Assembly: GCA_002411085.1 (NCBI GenBank)
Contig: DHQK01000032.1
Location: 1 to 18,330, forward strand
From: Marinilabilia sp. UBA5340
GTDB lineage: Bacteria; Bacteroidota; Bacteroidia; Bacteroidales; Marinilabiliaceae
Length of the DNA: 18,330 bases
Reading direction: 5' to 3'
The notes beneath the pieces were generated by a model that was given only the letters and a program-made list of their open reading frames with translations, ran no database searches and was not told the origin of the DNA. Shown here piece after piece: positions 6,417 through 14,179 of the stretch. Position numbers and translations under genes: made by a program. How positions within the stretch are numbered: the stretch's first letter is position 1; every line of letters starts with the position of its first letter.

Positions 6417-6947
6417 CTATACGGTAACAGGACTTTGCTCATCATGGGCATCCGGGTGGAAAAAATCGTCCAGATCTTTTTCAAACAAATCGAAAATCAT
6501 GGGAGCTGCATTTTTTACCGGAGGATATAGCCTGGAGCGTTGTTGCTCTTTGGGAGTAACAACCGACTCTTCCAGACCGAAAACGTTCAGCCCCAGGAGT
6601 AGTATGCTGATGATGAATCCTGCTTTCAGGATTCCGAAAACAAGTCCCAGTATGCGGTTAAAGACCCCCAGAGCTACTGCATTAATGAGGGTATGTAACA
6701 ATTGAGCGATGAGATGCACTACAACTACTACCAGCACAAAAGTTACCAGAAAAGCGATAACAGGCATGTGCGTGGAATGAAAAAGGCCGGATAAGAATCC
6801 TGCCATTGCCCCGGAAAACTGCACTGCCAGAATAATTCCCAGAATGAGGGCAGTAAGTCCGGCCAGTTCTTTGATTAGCCCGTTTTTAAGGCCTTTGAGC
6901 CCTGCCAGAATCAGCAGTATGCCCACAATGATGTCGAAGTAGCTCAT
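6417..6947 (-). CDS. CvpA-family membrane protein
   Basis: This 176-aa protein has the CvpA (colicin V production) layout: four hydrophobic spans at roughly 4-22, 28-50, 61-85 and 100-122, then a short charged cytoplasmic tail. The first helix and following loop, DIIVGILLILAGLKGLKNGL, contain the family pattern of Gly-rich helix plus GxxxG and KG.IKE. Members are linked to envelope stress and, in E. coli, colicin V export; the molecular role is not settled. The gene is transcribed away from the GH3 gene and from a near-perfect promoter only 30 bp upstream. tyrS lies 117 bp downstream in the same direction with its own promoter, so read-through is possible but not required. Confidence 0.9.
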   Translation of the reverse strand: MSYFDIIVGILLILAGLKGLKNGLIKELAGLTALILGIILAVQFSGAMAGFLSGLFHSTHMPVIAFLVTFVLVVVVVHLIAQLLHTLINAVALGVFNRILGLVFGILKAGFIISILLLGLNVFGLEESVVTPKEQQRSRLYPPVKNAAPMIFDLFEKDLDDFFHPDAHDEQSPVTV

Positions 6948-6976
6948 GGTTCACTTTTGTGGTTGAATGATTGCAA

Positions 6977-7007
6977 CAAAAATATTTATATTTACATCCT
7001 AAACAAA
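6977..7007 (-). promoter_or_regulatory. cvpA-like gene promoter, full -33/-7
   Basis: On the minus strand TTTG (7007-7004) is followed by exactly 19 bp and then TATTTTTG (6984-6977). Both boxes and the spacing fit the Bacteroidota consensus TTTG-N19-TAnnTTTG. It is the best promoter match in the window. Transcription would start near 6970, leaving a leader of about 23 nt. It overlaps the presumed promoter of the divergent GH3 gene. Confidence 0.8.
6987..6994 (+). promoter_or_regulatory. Candidate GH3 operon promoter, -7 element
   Basis: TATATTTA differs from TAnnTTTG in one position; TTG at 6963-6965 lies 21 bp upstream. The predicted start near 7000 leaves a leader of about 22 nt with a purine-rich AAAAAAAGGA before the ATG at 7022. 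It is embedded in the divergent cvpA promoter. Confidence 0.4.
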
Positions 7008-7021
7008 AAAAGGACATTTTT

Positions 7022-8533
7022 ATGCCAATAATTCCGAGCATTGTGGGGTTGTTCAATGCCAGACGATTATCACAGATCGATCTTTTTCGTAAAGCACCGA
7101 TGGAGGTGCAGGAATCGGTCTTTTTTTCGTTGATTGAGCAAGCTCAGGGAACTGAATGGGGAAAGGATCATGATTATTCCAATATACGCAATATTCATCA
7201 GTATCAGGATCGTGTGCCCGTTCAGGGTTACGAAGGCTTCGAACCTTACGTGGAGCGGTTGAGAAATGGAGAAGATAATGTACTATGGCCGGGAGAAACC
7301 AAGTGGTTTGCAAAATCATCAGGGACTACCTCCTCCAAAAGTAAATTCATTCCTGTAACCAAAGTTGCTCTTGAATCCTGCCATTTCAGAGGGGGACGCG
7401 ATGTATTGGTGCTTTACAACGATAATTACCCCAATAACGAGGTTTTTACAGGAAAGACGTTAACCCTTGGGGGAAGCCACCAGATCAATAATTTCAGCAA
7501 TGATTCTTATTATGGTGATCTTTCAGCCATCCTGATTGAAAACCTTCCTTTCTGGACACAATTTCTCAAAACGCCTGGGCCGGATGTGGCGTTGATGGAA
7601 GAATGGGAGGAGAAACTGGAGAAAATGACAGAGATTACCACCAGAGAGAATGTTACTTCTTTGGCCGGGGTGCCTTCCTGGTTTCTGGTTTTAATCAAGC
7701 ATATTCTGAAAACCACCGGAAAGAAAAACCTTTTGGAGGTATGGCCCAATCTGGAACTGTTCATTCATGGAGGCATCAACTTCACCCCTTACCGGGAGCA
7801 GTACAAAGAATTGGTTCCTTCTGACAAGATGCACTACATGGAGACCTATAATGCCTCTGAGGGATTCTTTGGTATTCAGGACGATCCGGCTTCCAGTTCT
7901 ATGTTGTTGATGCTTGACTATGGTGTTTTTTATGAATTTGTACCCATGGGGGAGGTTGGTAAGCCTTTCCCTAAAGCTCTGACCCTTGATGAGGTGGAGC
8001 TCAATAAAGATTATGCCATTGTAATTACTACCAATGGTGGGCTTTGGCGATATATGATTGGCGACACCGTTCGTTTTACCCATCGATATCCGTTTAAATT
8101 TATCATTTCAGGACGTACCAAACATTTCATCAATGCTTTTGGAGAAGAAGTGATCATTGACAATGCGACCAAAGCGCTGGATGCAGCTTGTCAGGCCACC
8201 GGAGCAATCATCAAAGAATATACTGCAGGGCCCTTGTATATGAGTGCCGGAAGTAAAGGAGCTCATCAGTGGGTGATTGAATTTGAGAAAGCCCCAGACT
8301 CGGTTGAACAGTTCAGGGAAGTGCTGGACAAGGCACTTCAGGATGTCAACAGCGACTATGAGGCTAAAAGGTACAAGGGGATTACACTCGATCCGCCCGA
8401 TTTGGTTGTAGCGCGTGATGGTTTGTTTTTTGACTGGATGAAATCGCGTAACAAGCTTGGTGGACAGAATAAAGTTCCAAGATTGTCGAATAATCGCGAC
8501 TATCTGGATGATCTTCTGAAGTTGAATCAATAA
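7022..8533 (+). CDS. GH3-family acyl-adenylate-forming enzyme
   Basis: This 503-aa protein belongs to the GH3 branch of the ANL-like adenylating enzymes, best known in plants, where members join jasmonate or auxin to amino acids. The ATP-binding loop is SSGTTSSKSK (residues 99-108), the second motif YNASEG is at 276-281, and the third, YMIGDTVRF, is at 344-352; SGRTKHFINAFGEE (363-376) leads into the C-terminal domain. Bacterial GH3 proteins are widespread in Bacteroidota, but their acyl and amine substrates are not established. The frame extends upstream to 6971, but ATG 7022 has an AGGA ribosome binding site 7-10 bases before it and gives the family start MPIIPSIVGLFNARR. A deoxynucleoside kinase gene begins 9 bp after the stop, so the two form an operon. 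Confidence 0.92.
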   Translation: MPIIPSIVGLFNARRLSQIDLFRKAPMEVQESVFFSLIEQAQGTEWGKDHDYSNIRNIHQYQDRVPVQGYEGFEPYVERLRNGEDNVLWPGETKWFAKSSGTTSSKSKFIPVTKVALESCHFRGGRDVLVLYNDNYPNNEVFTGKTLTLGGSHQINNFSNDSYYGDLSAILIENLPFWTQFLKTPGPDVALMEEWEEKLEKMTEITTRENVTSLAGVPSWFLVLIKHILKTTGKKNLLEVWPNLELFIHGGINFTPYREQYKELVPSDKMHYMETYNASEGFFGIQDDPASSSMLLMLDYGVFYEFVPMGEVGKPFPKALTLDEVELNKDYAIVITTNGGLWRYMIGDTVRFTHRYPFKFIISGRTKHFINAFGEEVIIDNATKALDAACQATGAIIKEYTAGPLYMSAGSKGAHQWVIEFEKAPDSVEQFREVLDKALQDVNSDYEAKRYKGITLDPPDLVVARDGLFFDWMKSRNKLGGQNKVPRLSNNRDYLDDLLKLNQ

Positions 8534-8542
8534 GAGAGACTG

Positions 8543-9157
8543 ATGCATATTGCAATAGCCGGGAATATTGGTTCCGGGAAAACAACACTGGCAGGCTTGC
8601 TTGCCCGACATTATGGATGGGATGTTCATTACGAAGAGGTGGAGGACAATCCTTATCTTGCAGATTTTTACAACGATATGCGACGCTGGTCGTTCAATTT
8701 GCAGGTCTATTTTCTGAAAAGCCGGTTCTCGCAAATTGTCAAAATACGTGAAGGCAATACCAGTGTCATTCAGGATCGTACCATTTATGAAGATTCAGTG
8801 ATTTTTGCAGCCAACCTTTTCGATATGGGCCTTATGAGTCCGCGCGATTACGAAAACTATACCGGCTTATTTAATCTGATGAGTAGCTTAATTGCTCCGC
8901 CCGATCTTTTGATCTATCTGCGGGCCTCGGTGCCAACGTTGGTAAGGCAGATTGAGATGCGTGGCCGGGAATATGAGTCAGGAATTCGACTGGACTATCT
9001 CCGGCGTCTTAATGAGCGCTACGAAGGGTGGATCAAGAACTACCAGGAGAGCAACCTGCTGATTGTAGATGTGGACAAGACCGATTTTATTAAAGACAAA
9101 AGCAATCTCAGTGCTGTTATTGATAAAGTGGATGGCAAGATCCACGGGTTGTTTTAG
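8543..9157 (+). CDS. Deoxynucleoside kinase
   Basis: This 204-aa P-loop kinase transfers phosphate from a nucleoside triphosphate to a deoxynucleoside in the salvage of DNA precursors. It has the Walker A GNIGSGKTT (7-15), the Glu pair EE (31-32) after the second strand, the substrate-contact segment FNLQVYFLKSR (51-61), the DRT catalytic motif (78-80, family DRS/DRT) and an arginine-rich LID around RGREYESG (140-147). The family covers dCK, dGK and dAK; specificity cannot be read from these residues, although Bacteroidota homologues are often annotated as deoxyadenosine or deoxyguanosine kinase. It lies 9 bp after the GH3 gene with AGAGAGAC as a ribosome binding site. It converges on nagA with only 8 bp between stop codons and no clear terminator. 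Confidence 0.92.
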   Translation: MHIAIAGNIGSGKTTLAGLLARHYGWDVHYEEVEDNPYLADFYNDMRRWSFNLQVYFLKSRFSQIVKIREGNTSVIQDRTIYEDSVIFAANLFDMGLMSPRDYENYTGLFNLMSSLIAPPDLLIYLRASVPTLVRQIEMRGREYESGIRLDYLRRLNERYEGWIKNYQESNLLIVDVDKTDFIKDKSNLSAVIDKVDGKIHGLF

Positions 9158-9165
9158 TCTGGTTT

Positions 9166-10317
9166 TTATGGCTGATTTTCAGTTACTTCTTCGCCCTGAT
9201 AATATATCTTTTGCGGGAGCCAGTCATCTCCCAGGATAACCATGTTGGCAAGCATTCCTTTACCAAGCCTTCCGATTCGGTCAGTAGTCCTTAATATGGA
9301 TGCCGGGGTGTAAGTCGCCATTCGAAGGGCATCTACTTCCGAGATTCCTGCCTCTGTAATACAATATTTCACAGCCTGGGCAATTGAGATGCTGGATCCG
9401 GCCAGTTTCCCTTCCTGATTGTAGCAGATACCATCTTTCATGCGAAAAGTAGTGGGGCCGAAATAGACCTCTCCGTCTTTTTGTCCAAGAAAAGTAGCGT
9501 CAGAAACCAGGAATAATCGATCACCCATTACTTTTTGTGCCAGCCGGATGGCGGCCGGATGCACGTGGTGTCCATCGGCAATGATGCCGGCCCGCGCTCC
9601 CTGATGCTCAAAAATGGCCGTCACCATACCGGGTTCTCTTCCGGTGACAGGAGCCATCGTGTTGTATAAATGGGTGGCCATGTGCCCTCCGTGGTCGAAG
9701 AATGTCATGGCTGTTTCATAAGAAGCTGTAGAGTGTCCAGCTGAAAGAATCCAGCCTGTTTCCAACAGAATATCCAGATTTCCCGAGGTGAAAAGCTCAG
9801 GTGAGACAGTAATAATTTTCACTACGTCCTCGCCTTCGTTGGCCAGTTGTTTAAGCAGCTCGGGTGTTGGAGGCTGCAGCCATGGCTCATGGTGGGCGCC
9901 TTTTTTGGATGGATTCAAAAAAGGACCTTCGAGGTGAGCACCCGCCAGGAGTGATTGTTCTTTAGACATTATGGCACGTATTGCTGCCAGGGCAGATTGT
10001 CGGGTATCTGAGGCAGAGCTGGTGATGGTAAGTAACAATGAGGTGGTTCCTTCCTTCAGGTGTGCTTGGAGTATTTGATTGAATGACTTCTCGGAAGGAT
10101 CCAGAGAGGCATATTTACCGCCACCTCCGTTTACCTGGAGGTCGATAAATCCTGGGGCAACAACTCTTTCCTGCAGGTCGATGGATGGTAGGTGAGTGGG
10201 TGGATGCAGTGTGATGGCTAAAATGTAGGGAGGCCGTACCACAATGGAGAAACCCGGTGACAAAAATGACCGGCCGTCAAAAATTCGTCCGTTTTTTAAA
10301 ATGAATGCTGGAGACAT
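9166..10317 (-). CDS. nagA: N-acetylglucosamine-6-phosphate deacetylase
   Basis: This 383-aa amidohydrolase removes acetate from GlcNAc-6-phosphate to give glucosamine-6-phosphate, used in amino-sugar catabolism and cell-wall recycling. Length and residue numbering match E. coli NagA closely. Metal ligands are Glu130 (AHLEGPFLNP), His195 (SAGHS) and His216 (ATHLYNTM); the substrate-binding DGHHV is at 249-253 and the catalytic Asp is Asp273 (LVSDAT). The N-terminal beta domain is followed by GFIDLQVNGGGG (57-68), where metal-dependent members often have an HxH motif; NagA normally lacks it. No nagB or transporter is adjacent. An SRPBCC gene lies 76 bp upstream on the same strand, and the two may share a transcript. 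The 3' end converges with the kinase gene. Confidence 0.95.
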   Translation of the reverse strand: MSPAFILKNGRIFDGRSFLSPGFSIVVRPPYILAITLHPPTHLPSIDLQERVVAPGFIDLQVNGGGGKYASLDPSEKSFNQILQAHLKEGTTSLLLTITSSASDTRQSALAAIRAIMSKEQSLLAGAHLEGPFLNPSKKGAHHEPWLQPPTPELLKQLANEGEDVVKIITVSPELFTSGNLDILLETGWILSAGHSTASYETAMTFFDHGGHMATHLYNTMAPVTGREPGMVTAIFEHQGARAGIIADGHHVHPAAIRLAQKVMGDRLFLVSDATFLGQKDGEVYFGPTTFRMKDGICYNQEGKLAGSSISIAQAVKYCITEAGISEVDALRMATYTPASILRTTDRIGRLGKGMLANMVILGDDWLPQKIYYQGEEVTENQP

Positions 10318-10348
10318 GGCTGAAATTTTTTAATCTGAAAAATTGTGA

Positions 10349-10364
10349 CTGCCAAAATGGGCAG
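10349..10364 (-). terminator. Weak hairpin between the SRPBCC gene and nagA
   Basis: CTGCC and GGCAG form a 5-bp stem around AAAATG. On the minus strand a T-rich stretch (CAATTTTTC) follows a few bases later. It might attenuate read-through from the SRPBCC gene into nagA, but the stem is short. Confidence 0.3.
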
Positions 10365-10393
10365 CTTCCATCCGTTTGGTTAAGATAGCCATT

Positions 10394-10879
10394 TTATTTG
10401 TGAACTTCCAGAGAAAATTCCTTTCCAAACTTCTTCTCCAAGGCTGTTCTCCGGTATTCAAAAATCGCATTGAGTTGCCTTTTGATGATAAGTTGGTTGG
10501 CTATATCACCAAGCCAGCCCATCGGTGGGATATAGTGCACAATATCGGTCATAATAGTACCGTTTTTGTCAGGTGCAATATGGTGCTGGTGGTGCCAAAG
10601 CTTGTATGGGCCAGCTCGTTGCTCGTCCACAAAAAATTCACCGGGCTTTACGTGGGTGATTTCGGTGAGCCATCGGGTTTTGTATCCGGGCAAGGCTTGT
10701 ACCTGGTATTCAATCATCATCCCGGCATACATTTTTTCGGGAAGACCGGGTGTGATGATATCAAACCCCATGTGTTCGGGAGTGATGAGTTTGAGGTTAC
10801 GAGGAGAGGATATAAAATCCCATACCTCCTTTTTGGAGGCTTTGATTTGCTGGTGGACTTGTAAACGATAGGTTCCCAT
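10394..10879 (-). CDS. SRPBCC-superfamily protein
   Basis: This 161-aa soluble protein has the START/Bet v 1-like helix-grip layout. The first strand and helix are YRLQVHQQIKASKKEVWDFISSP (4-26), followed by NLKLITPEHMGFDI (28-41), then an antiparallel sheet with PGYKTRWLTEITHV, FFVDEQRAGPYKLWHHQHHI and GTIMTDIVHYIPPMGW. The C-terminal long helix is about 124-150. The PEHMGFDI and GPYKLWHHQH blocks are those of the SRPBCC proteins often labelled cell-division inhibitor-like or ligand-binding in genome annotation. Such proteins hold a hydrophobic ligand; none can be named. It precedes nagA by 76 bp. No strong promoter is seen in the 93 bp upstream. Confidence 0.8.
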   Translation of the reverse strand: MGTYRLQVHQQIKASKKEVWDFISSPRNLKLITPEHMGFDIITPGLPEKMYAGMMIEYQVQALPGYKTRWLTEITHVKPGEFFVDEQRAGPYKLWHHQHHIAPDKNGTIMTDIVHYIPPMGWLGDIANQLIIKRQLNAIFEYRRTALEKKFGKEFSLEVHK

Positions 10880-10972
10880 TGGTTTTTTAAATGATTTATT
10901 TTTAAAACAACCCGGGATTTCCTTTTGTTTTTAAAATCAGCAATTAAGCACGATTTGCCAAATTCCTTCTTT

Positions 10973-11875
10973 TTATTCTTTATTTGGGCTTTTATTAGCG
11001 TGTTTTTGTGACAAAAGCACTCCCGAAAATACGATAATTAGTCCTCCCAAATCTGTAAACAAAAGAGTGTCGCCAAATGCAACCCATGCCATCAGCATGG
11101 TAACCGGGGGACTAAAATAGAACAGCGATGCAAAACGATTGGCTTGCATATACTCAAGTAGTTTCCACATGCAGGCGTAGGCACCCAGTGAAACTGGAAC
11201 AATCAGCCATATCATGGTGAAAAAGAAAGGGGATTCCCATTGAGTCCTGAAGTTCTCGAAGAAAAACGCGGGAATAATAAAGGCCAGAAATGTAGCCAGA
11301 CTCTGGTAAAAGAGCGTTTGATCCATCGGAAGAATTCGCCAGTGTTCAGCAATTTCCATTTCCCGTTCTATCAGGTTGGCAGAGGTCATGGCAGCTACTG
11401 AAATAAAAGGAATCAGGTATGCCCCTGCAGTTTGCAGATCCGAGAAATCCATTCGTGCAAAAACCGTAAGGGCCACACCTACAAAAGCAATAACTAAACC
11501 AGACCATTGTTTTCTGGAAGTTTGTTCTCCGGTGATTGATTGGGAAAAAGCCCCTGTGGCCATGGGTTGAAGGGCTGTAATTAAGGCTACAATTCCGGCA
11601 GGTACACCCAGATTGAGCGAGAACAGCACCCCACTGAGCCATACGCCATGTGCCAGCAAGCCTACCAGCATATTGGGCAGAACTACCCGCCATCCCGGAA
11701 AACGAAGGTGGCGTTTTATCAGGAGGTAAATGAAGAGGAGCAGTGTCAGCCCTCCGTAGCGCCAGAACATGAGCGTAAAGGGACCGGTGTAAGGCAGTCC
11801 GTATTCGGCTCCTATGAATCCTGAATTCCAAAGGAGAATGAATAGGAGAGGTAGCAAAAACGGGCTTCGTGACAT
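10973..11875 (-). CDS. EamA/DMT-family transporter
   Basis: This is a ten-helix drug/metabolite-type permease of 300 aa with the start chosen at ATG 11875. The two EamA repeats cover about residues 1-137 and 148-292. Repeat 1 includes LLFILLWNSGFIGAEYGL and MFWRYGGLTLLLFIYL; the end of repeat 2 has LFYFSPPVTMLMAWVAFGDTL and GGLIIVFSGVLLSQK, the usual PP and Gly-rich final helices. Members export amino acids or other small metabolites, but the substrate is not predictable. The frame extends 12 codons further to 11911 (MCFEPDKSYFVY...), but those residues are polar and unlike family N-termini. The gene stands apart, 93 bp from the SRPBCC gene downstream. Confidence 0.88.
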   Translation of the reverse strand: MSRSPFLLPLLFILLWNSGFIGAEYGLPYTGPFTLMFWRYGGLTLLLFIYLLIKRHLRFPGWRVVLPNMLVGLLAHGVWLSGVLFSLNLGVPAGIVALITALQPMATGAFSQSITGEQTSRKQWSGLVIAFVGVALTVFARMDFSDLQTAGAYLIPFISVAAMTSANLIEREMEIAEHWRILPMDQTLFYQSLATFLAFIIPAFFFENFRTQWESPFFFTMIWLIVPVSLGAYACMWKLLEYMQANRFASLFYFSPPVTMLMAWVAFGDTLLFTDLGGLIIVFSGVLLSQKHANKSPNKE

Positions 11876-11961
11876 ATATACGAAATAACTTTTGTCGGGC
11901 TCAAAACACAAGTCTGTGAAAAAGTGGTGTCTATATGGTCTTTTTTGTTATTCCTGCATAC

Positions 11962-11998
11962 TTGTAGTTGAAAACCTGCTACTGACTACAAACTACAA
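11962..11998. repeat. Inverted repeat TTGTAGTT / AACTACAA
   Basis: TTGTAGTT at 11962-11969 is the exact reverse complement of AACTACAA at 11991-11998, with a 21-bp spacer; one more base pair forms if a mismatch is allowed. It lies between the MarC gene end and the EamA gene start. It has no U-tract that would make it a normal terminator. Confidence 0.4.
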
Positions 11999-12075
11999 CT
12001 AATTTATTAATATCTAATATAATAATAGAAATAAAGAATTGCCAGAATACAGATGGGTAATCATTGCATTTTGCC

Positions 12076-12678
12076 TTAGCCGGCAAAAAGTACCTTGAAA
12101 CCATTGATGAGCATTTGTACAGCCATCATGACCAGGATCATCCCCATGAGACGCTCCAGGGCAATCAGCCCTCTTTCTTTCAGAACGCGAAGCAGCGCCG
12201 GGGCTGTCTGCAGAATTATGGCCGACAGTGCCCAAGCAATCAAAAGGGCAAAAAACCAGTTGGTCATGTTACCGGGCTGACTCTGAGTCATCAGGATAAG
12301 CATGGCCAATACCGAGGGGCCTGCAATCATGGGGATGGCAATAGGCACCAAAAAGGGCTCACCACCAGGAGTTTGCCCCATGGGGCCGTGTTTTTGAGGA
12401 AATATGAGTCGCAGTCCGATGATTAGAAGTATAAGTCCTCCGGAAATGGTGACCGCTTCCTGTTCCAGATGAAGGAAGTTGAGAAGTGGTTTCCCTGCAA
12501 ACAGGAATATCAGAAGGATTCCAAGAGCAATAAAAAGTTCTCTTGCAATGATGATTCTCTGGCGTTTGGGTTCAATGCCTTTAAGAATGGATAGCAAAAC
12601 CGGGATATTTCCCAGTGGATCCATCAGAAAAAATAACAATACTGCCGCTGACCAAACTGAGTCTCCTAAGTTTTCCAT
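12076..12678 (-). CDS. MarC-family integral membrane protein
   Basis: This 200-aa protein shows the MarC/YhgN layout of six hydrophobic helices, at about 10-30, 45-66, 71-92, 108-130, 140-160 and 175-197. Family marks are FFLMDPLGNIPVLLSIL (16-32) in the first helix and the PIAIPMIAGPSVLAMLIL segment (111-128), the second half of an internal repeat with the NP/GP pattern. MarC was once thought to confer multidrug resistance, but that was not upheld; function is unknown, though members may act as small-molecule exporters. The gene has its own likely promoter 38 bp upstream (12716-12723) and faces the same way as the EamA and MFS genes without overlap. Confidence 0.9.
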   Translation of the reverse strand: MENLGDSVWSAAVLLFFLMDPLGNIPVLLSILKGIEPKRQRIIIARELFIALGILLIFLFAGKPLLNFLHLEQEAVTISGGLILLIIGLRLIFPQKHGPMGQTPGGEPFLVPIAIPMIAGPSVLAMLILMTQSQPGNMTNWFFALLIAWALSAIILQTAPALLRVLKERGLIALERLMGMILVMMAVQMLINGFKVLFAG

Positions 12679-12715
12679 GCTCTTTTCTATTAAATTTTTA
12701 TGAAAAAACCGGGCG

Positions 12716-12723
12716 CGAAAGTA
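12716..12723 (-). promoter_or_regulatory. marC-family gene promoter, -7 element
   Basis: On the minus strand the site is TACTTTCG followed by CGCCC. It differs from TAnnTTTG by one base, and the GC-rich sequence after it is common at Bacteroidota starts. A start near 12709 gives a leader of about 30 nt. Confidence 0.45.
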
Positions 12724-12833
12724 GTATTTATTTCCATGTAAAAAAATGGTTTTTCAGGTGTGATTCGTACTGGATCTGCATTGTGACTTCTTCATGAACA
12801 AATACGCGGATCCGGTTGCATGATCCAAAAGGA

Positions 12834-12850
12834 TAATCAGTTTCTGATTA
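12834..12850. terminator. Hairpin after the MFS gene
   Basis: TAATCAG-TTT-CTGATTA is a perfect 7-bp stem with a 3-base loop, 7 bp beyond the stop codon of the minus-strand MFS gene. The stem is AT-rich and on the minus strand is followed by TCCTTTTGG, so it is at best a weak terminator. Confidence 0.4.
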
Positions 12851-12857
12851 AGTAAGA

Positions 12858-14015
12858 TTATTTCTTTTTCAAAAGTCCTGTTCGAATTAAGTAAAGCAAT
12901 GTGAAGAGGCCCAGGAGCAATGCTGCAATAACATAAATGAATTTATCCACACCGAAATAATCCAAAATAAGGCCTGTGATATAGTTGACCAGTAAATTGC
13001 CTCCCAGTCCCATTGCCATTACAAGGCTAAGGGCAGTACCCGCATTTTTAGGAAAATGACTTACAGTATAGCCCATCATTACCGGAAAGAAAGCTGCCAT
13101 ACCCAGCCCCATTATAGCAATTCCGGAGAGACTGATCAGGAAGGAGTTACTCCATCCGAAGATGATTGTTCCGAAAGTGAAGATTAACATGCTGACAAGT
13201 AAAACACGGAAGCTGGGATATATCTTGAGAAAACGACCCAGTAAAAGGCGGGCGAATGTGAGGCCCGAAGCGCTTATGGTGATTGCATAAAGTCCTTTTT
13301 CGTAAGTTACTCCGGTTATTTCTGATAGGTAGGACGGTGCCCAAACAGGAATGATTCCTTCTACCGACCCCTGAAAGAACATATAAAAACCAAAAAGAAG
13401 GATTGCGGGATGAGTAAACATGAGAAAGAACTTCTTAATGGGGATAGGCTCTGACCTTTCGGCTCCGGGGAATTTAAGAAACGAGACCAGAAGAGTGGGA
13501 ATAATCAGGAATCCTGCTGCCAGTTTCAGGATTGTCTGATAGGGGAAATTATGCTCAAGCATGAGCGAGGTGAGCAAGGGCAATCCCAATGCTCCGATGC
13601 CATAGAATACGCCCAGCAGACTTAAATATGCGCTGTTATTCATTGGAAATATTTTGGCCACCAACATATTGGTAGCTCCGTTGACAGCTCCTCCGCCAGC
13701 TCCAATAAAAAAGAAGAATATCGGCACATAAATCACCAGAGGAGTGTAAATGATTCCTGTTATGCCGGCAATGGCCAGCAGCAATCCGCTCAGCATTACC
13801 GCCTTGTAGCCCCATCGCTCCACCAATGGGCCAAAGGAGAAAAGACCTGAAAAGACTCCGGCTGCCAGTACAGATGCACAAAGGCCAATGAACAGTTTGT
13901 CCACACCAAACTCCACCACCAGAAAGTTGTTGATGGTACCCACTACCACCATGGTAATTCCGAAAAGCATCATTACCAGTCCGGAAACCCAGAATTGTTT
14001 TGTTTTCAGTTGCAT
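12858..14015 (-). CDS. Major facilitator superfamily transporter
   Basis: This 385-aa permease has twelve hydrophobic helices in two six-helix halves, split by the loop near residues 185-200 (KFPGAERSEPIPIKKFF). The N-terminal half has the motif-A-like loop SFGPLVERWGYKAVMLSGLLLAIAG, a weak form of the MFS G-x-L-x-D-R-x-G-R-R signature. The run FFFFIGAGGGAVNGATNMLVAK and the middle of the second half (AIMGLGMAAFFPVMMGYTV) resemble FucP/sugar-type and YfkF-like MFS proteins, but the substrate cannot be fixed. The N-terminus MQLKTKQFWVSGLVMMLFGI places only a short tail before helix 1. It is separated from the upstream DUF418 gene by a strong terminator and so has its own promoter. Confidence 0.9.
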   Translation of the reverse strand: MQLKTKQFWVSGLVMMLFGITMVVVGTINNFLVVEFGVDKLFIGLCASVLAAGVFSGLFSFGPLVERWGYKAVMLSGLLLAIAGITGIIYTPLVIYVPIFFFFIGAGGGAVNGATNMLVAKIFPMNNSAYLSLLGVFYGIGALGLPLLTSLMLEHNFPYQTILKLAAGFLIIPTLLVSFLKFPGAERSEPIPIKKFFLMFTHPAILLFGFYMFFQGSVEGIIPVWAPSYLSEITGVTYEKGLYAITISASGLTFARLLLGRFLKIYPSFRVLLVSMLIFTFGTIIFGWSNSFLISLSGIAIMGLGMAAFFPVMMGYTVSHFPKNAGTALSLVMAMGLGGNLLVNYITGLILDYFGVDKFIYVIAALLLGLFTLLYLIRTGLLKKK

Positions 14016-14066
14016 ACAGCAGAATAGGAGAAAGTAAAATTTACCGAAGTTAAAAATTTAACAACA

Positions 14067-14102
14067 AAAACCACCCGGAAAACCAAGTTTCCGGGTGGTT
14101 TT
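14067..14102 (-). terminator. Intrinsic terminator of the DUF418 gene
   Basis: AAAACCACCCGGAAA at 14067-14081 and TTTCCGGGTGGTTTT at 14088-14102 form a perfect 15-bp stem around a 6-base loop. On the minus strand the stem is followed by TGTTGTT, continuing the T-run. It stands 77 bp after the DUF418 stop codon and 51 bp before the MFS start, so it insulates the two genes. Confidence 0.9.
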
Positions 14103-14179
14103 AAATTGGCAGTCTCTGTAACCGGTTGTTCTTTGTTGTGTGTGAAAGGAGTGTGTTGTTACAGACAGAAAGCCTCGGC

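Noticed and set aside
8108..8734. 208-codon minus-strand open frame across the GH3/kinase junction
   Set aside because: Both plus-strand genes carry conserved catalytic motifs over the same bases, so this frame is incidental.
9158..9165. Possible terminator between the convergent kinase and nagA genes
   Set aside because: Only 8 bp separate the stop codons and no hairpin or U-tract is visible there.
10376..10864. 162-codon open frame on the plus strand over the SRPBCC gene
   Set aside because: The minus-strand frame has a clear SRPBCC fold pattern and the plus-strand frame is its antisense shadow with no family resemblance.
12711..12857. GGATC-type repeats (GGATCC, GATCC) before the MFS end as a mobile element
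   Set aside because: The matches are short and isolated, with no terminal repeats or target duplication; only the small hairpin at 12834-12850 is worth noting.
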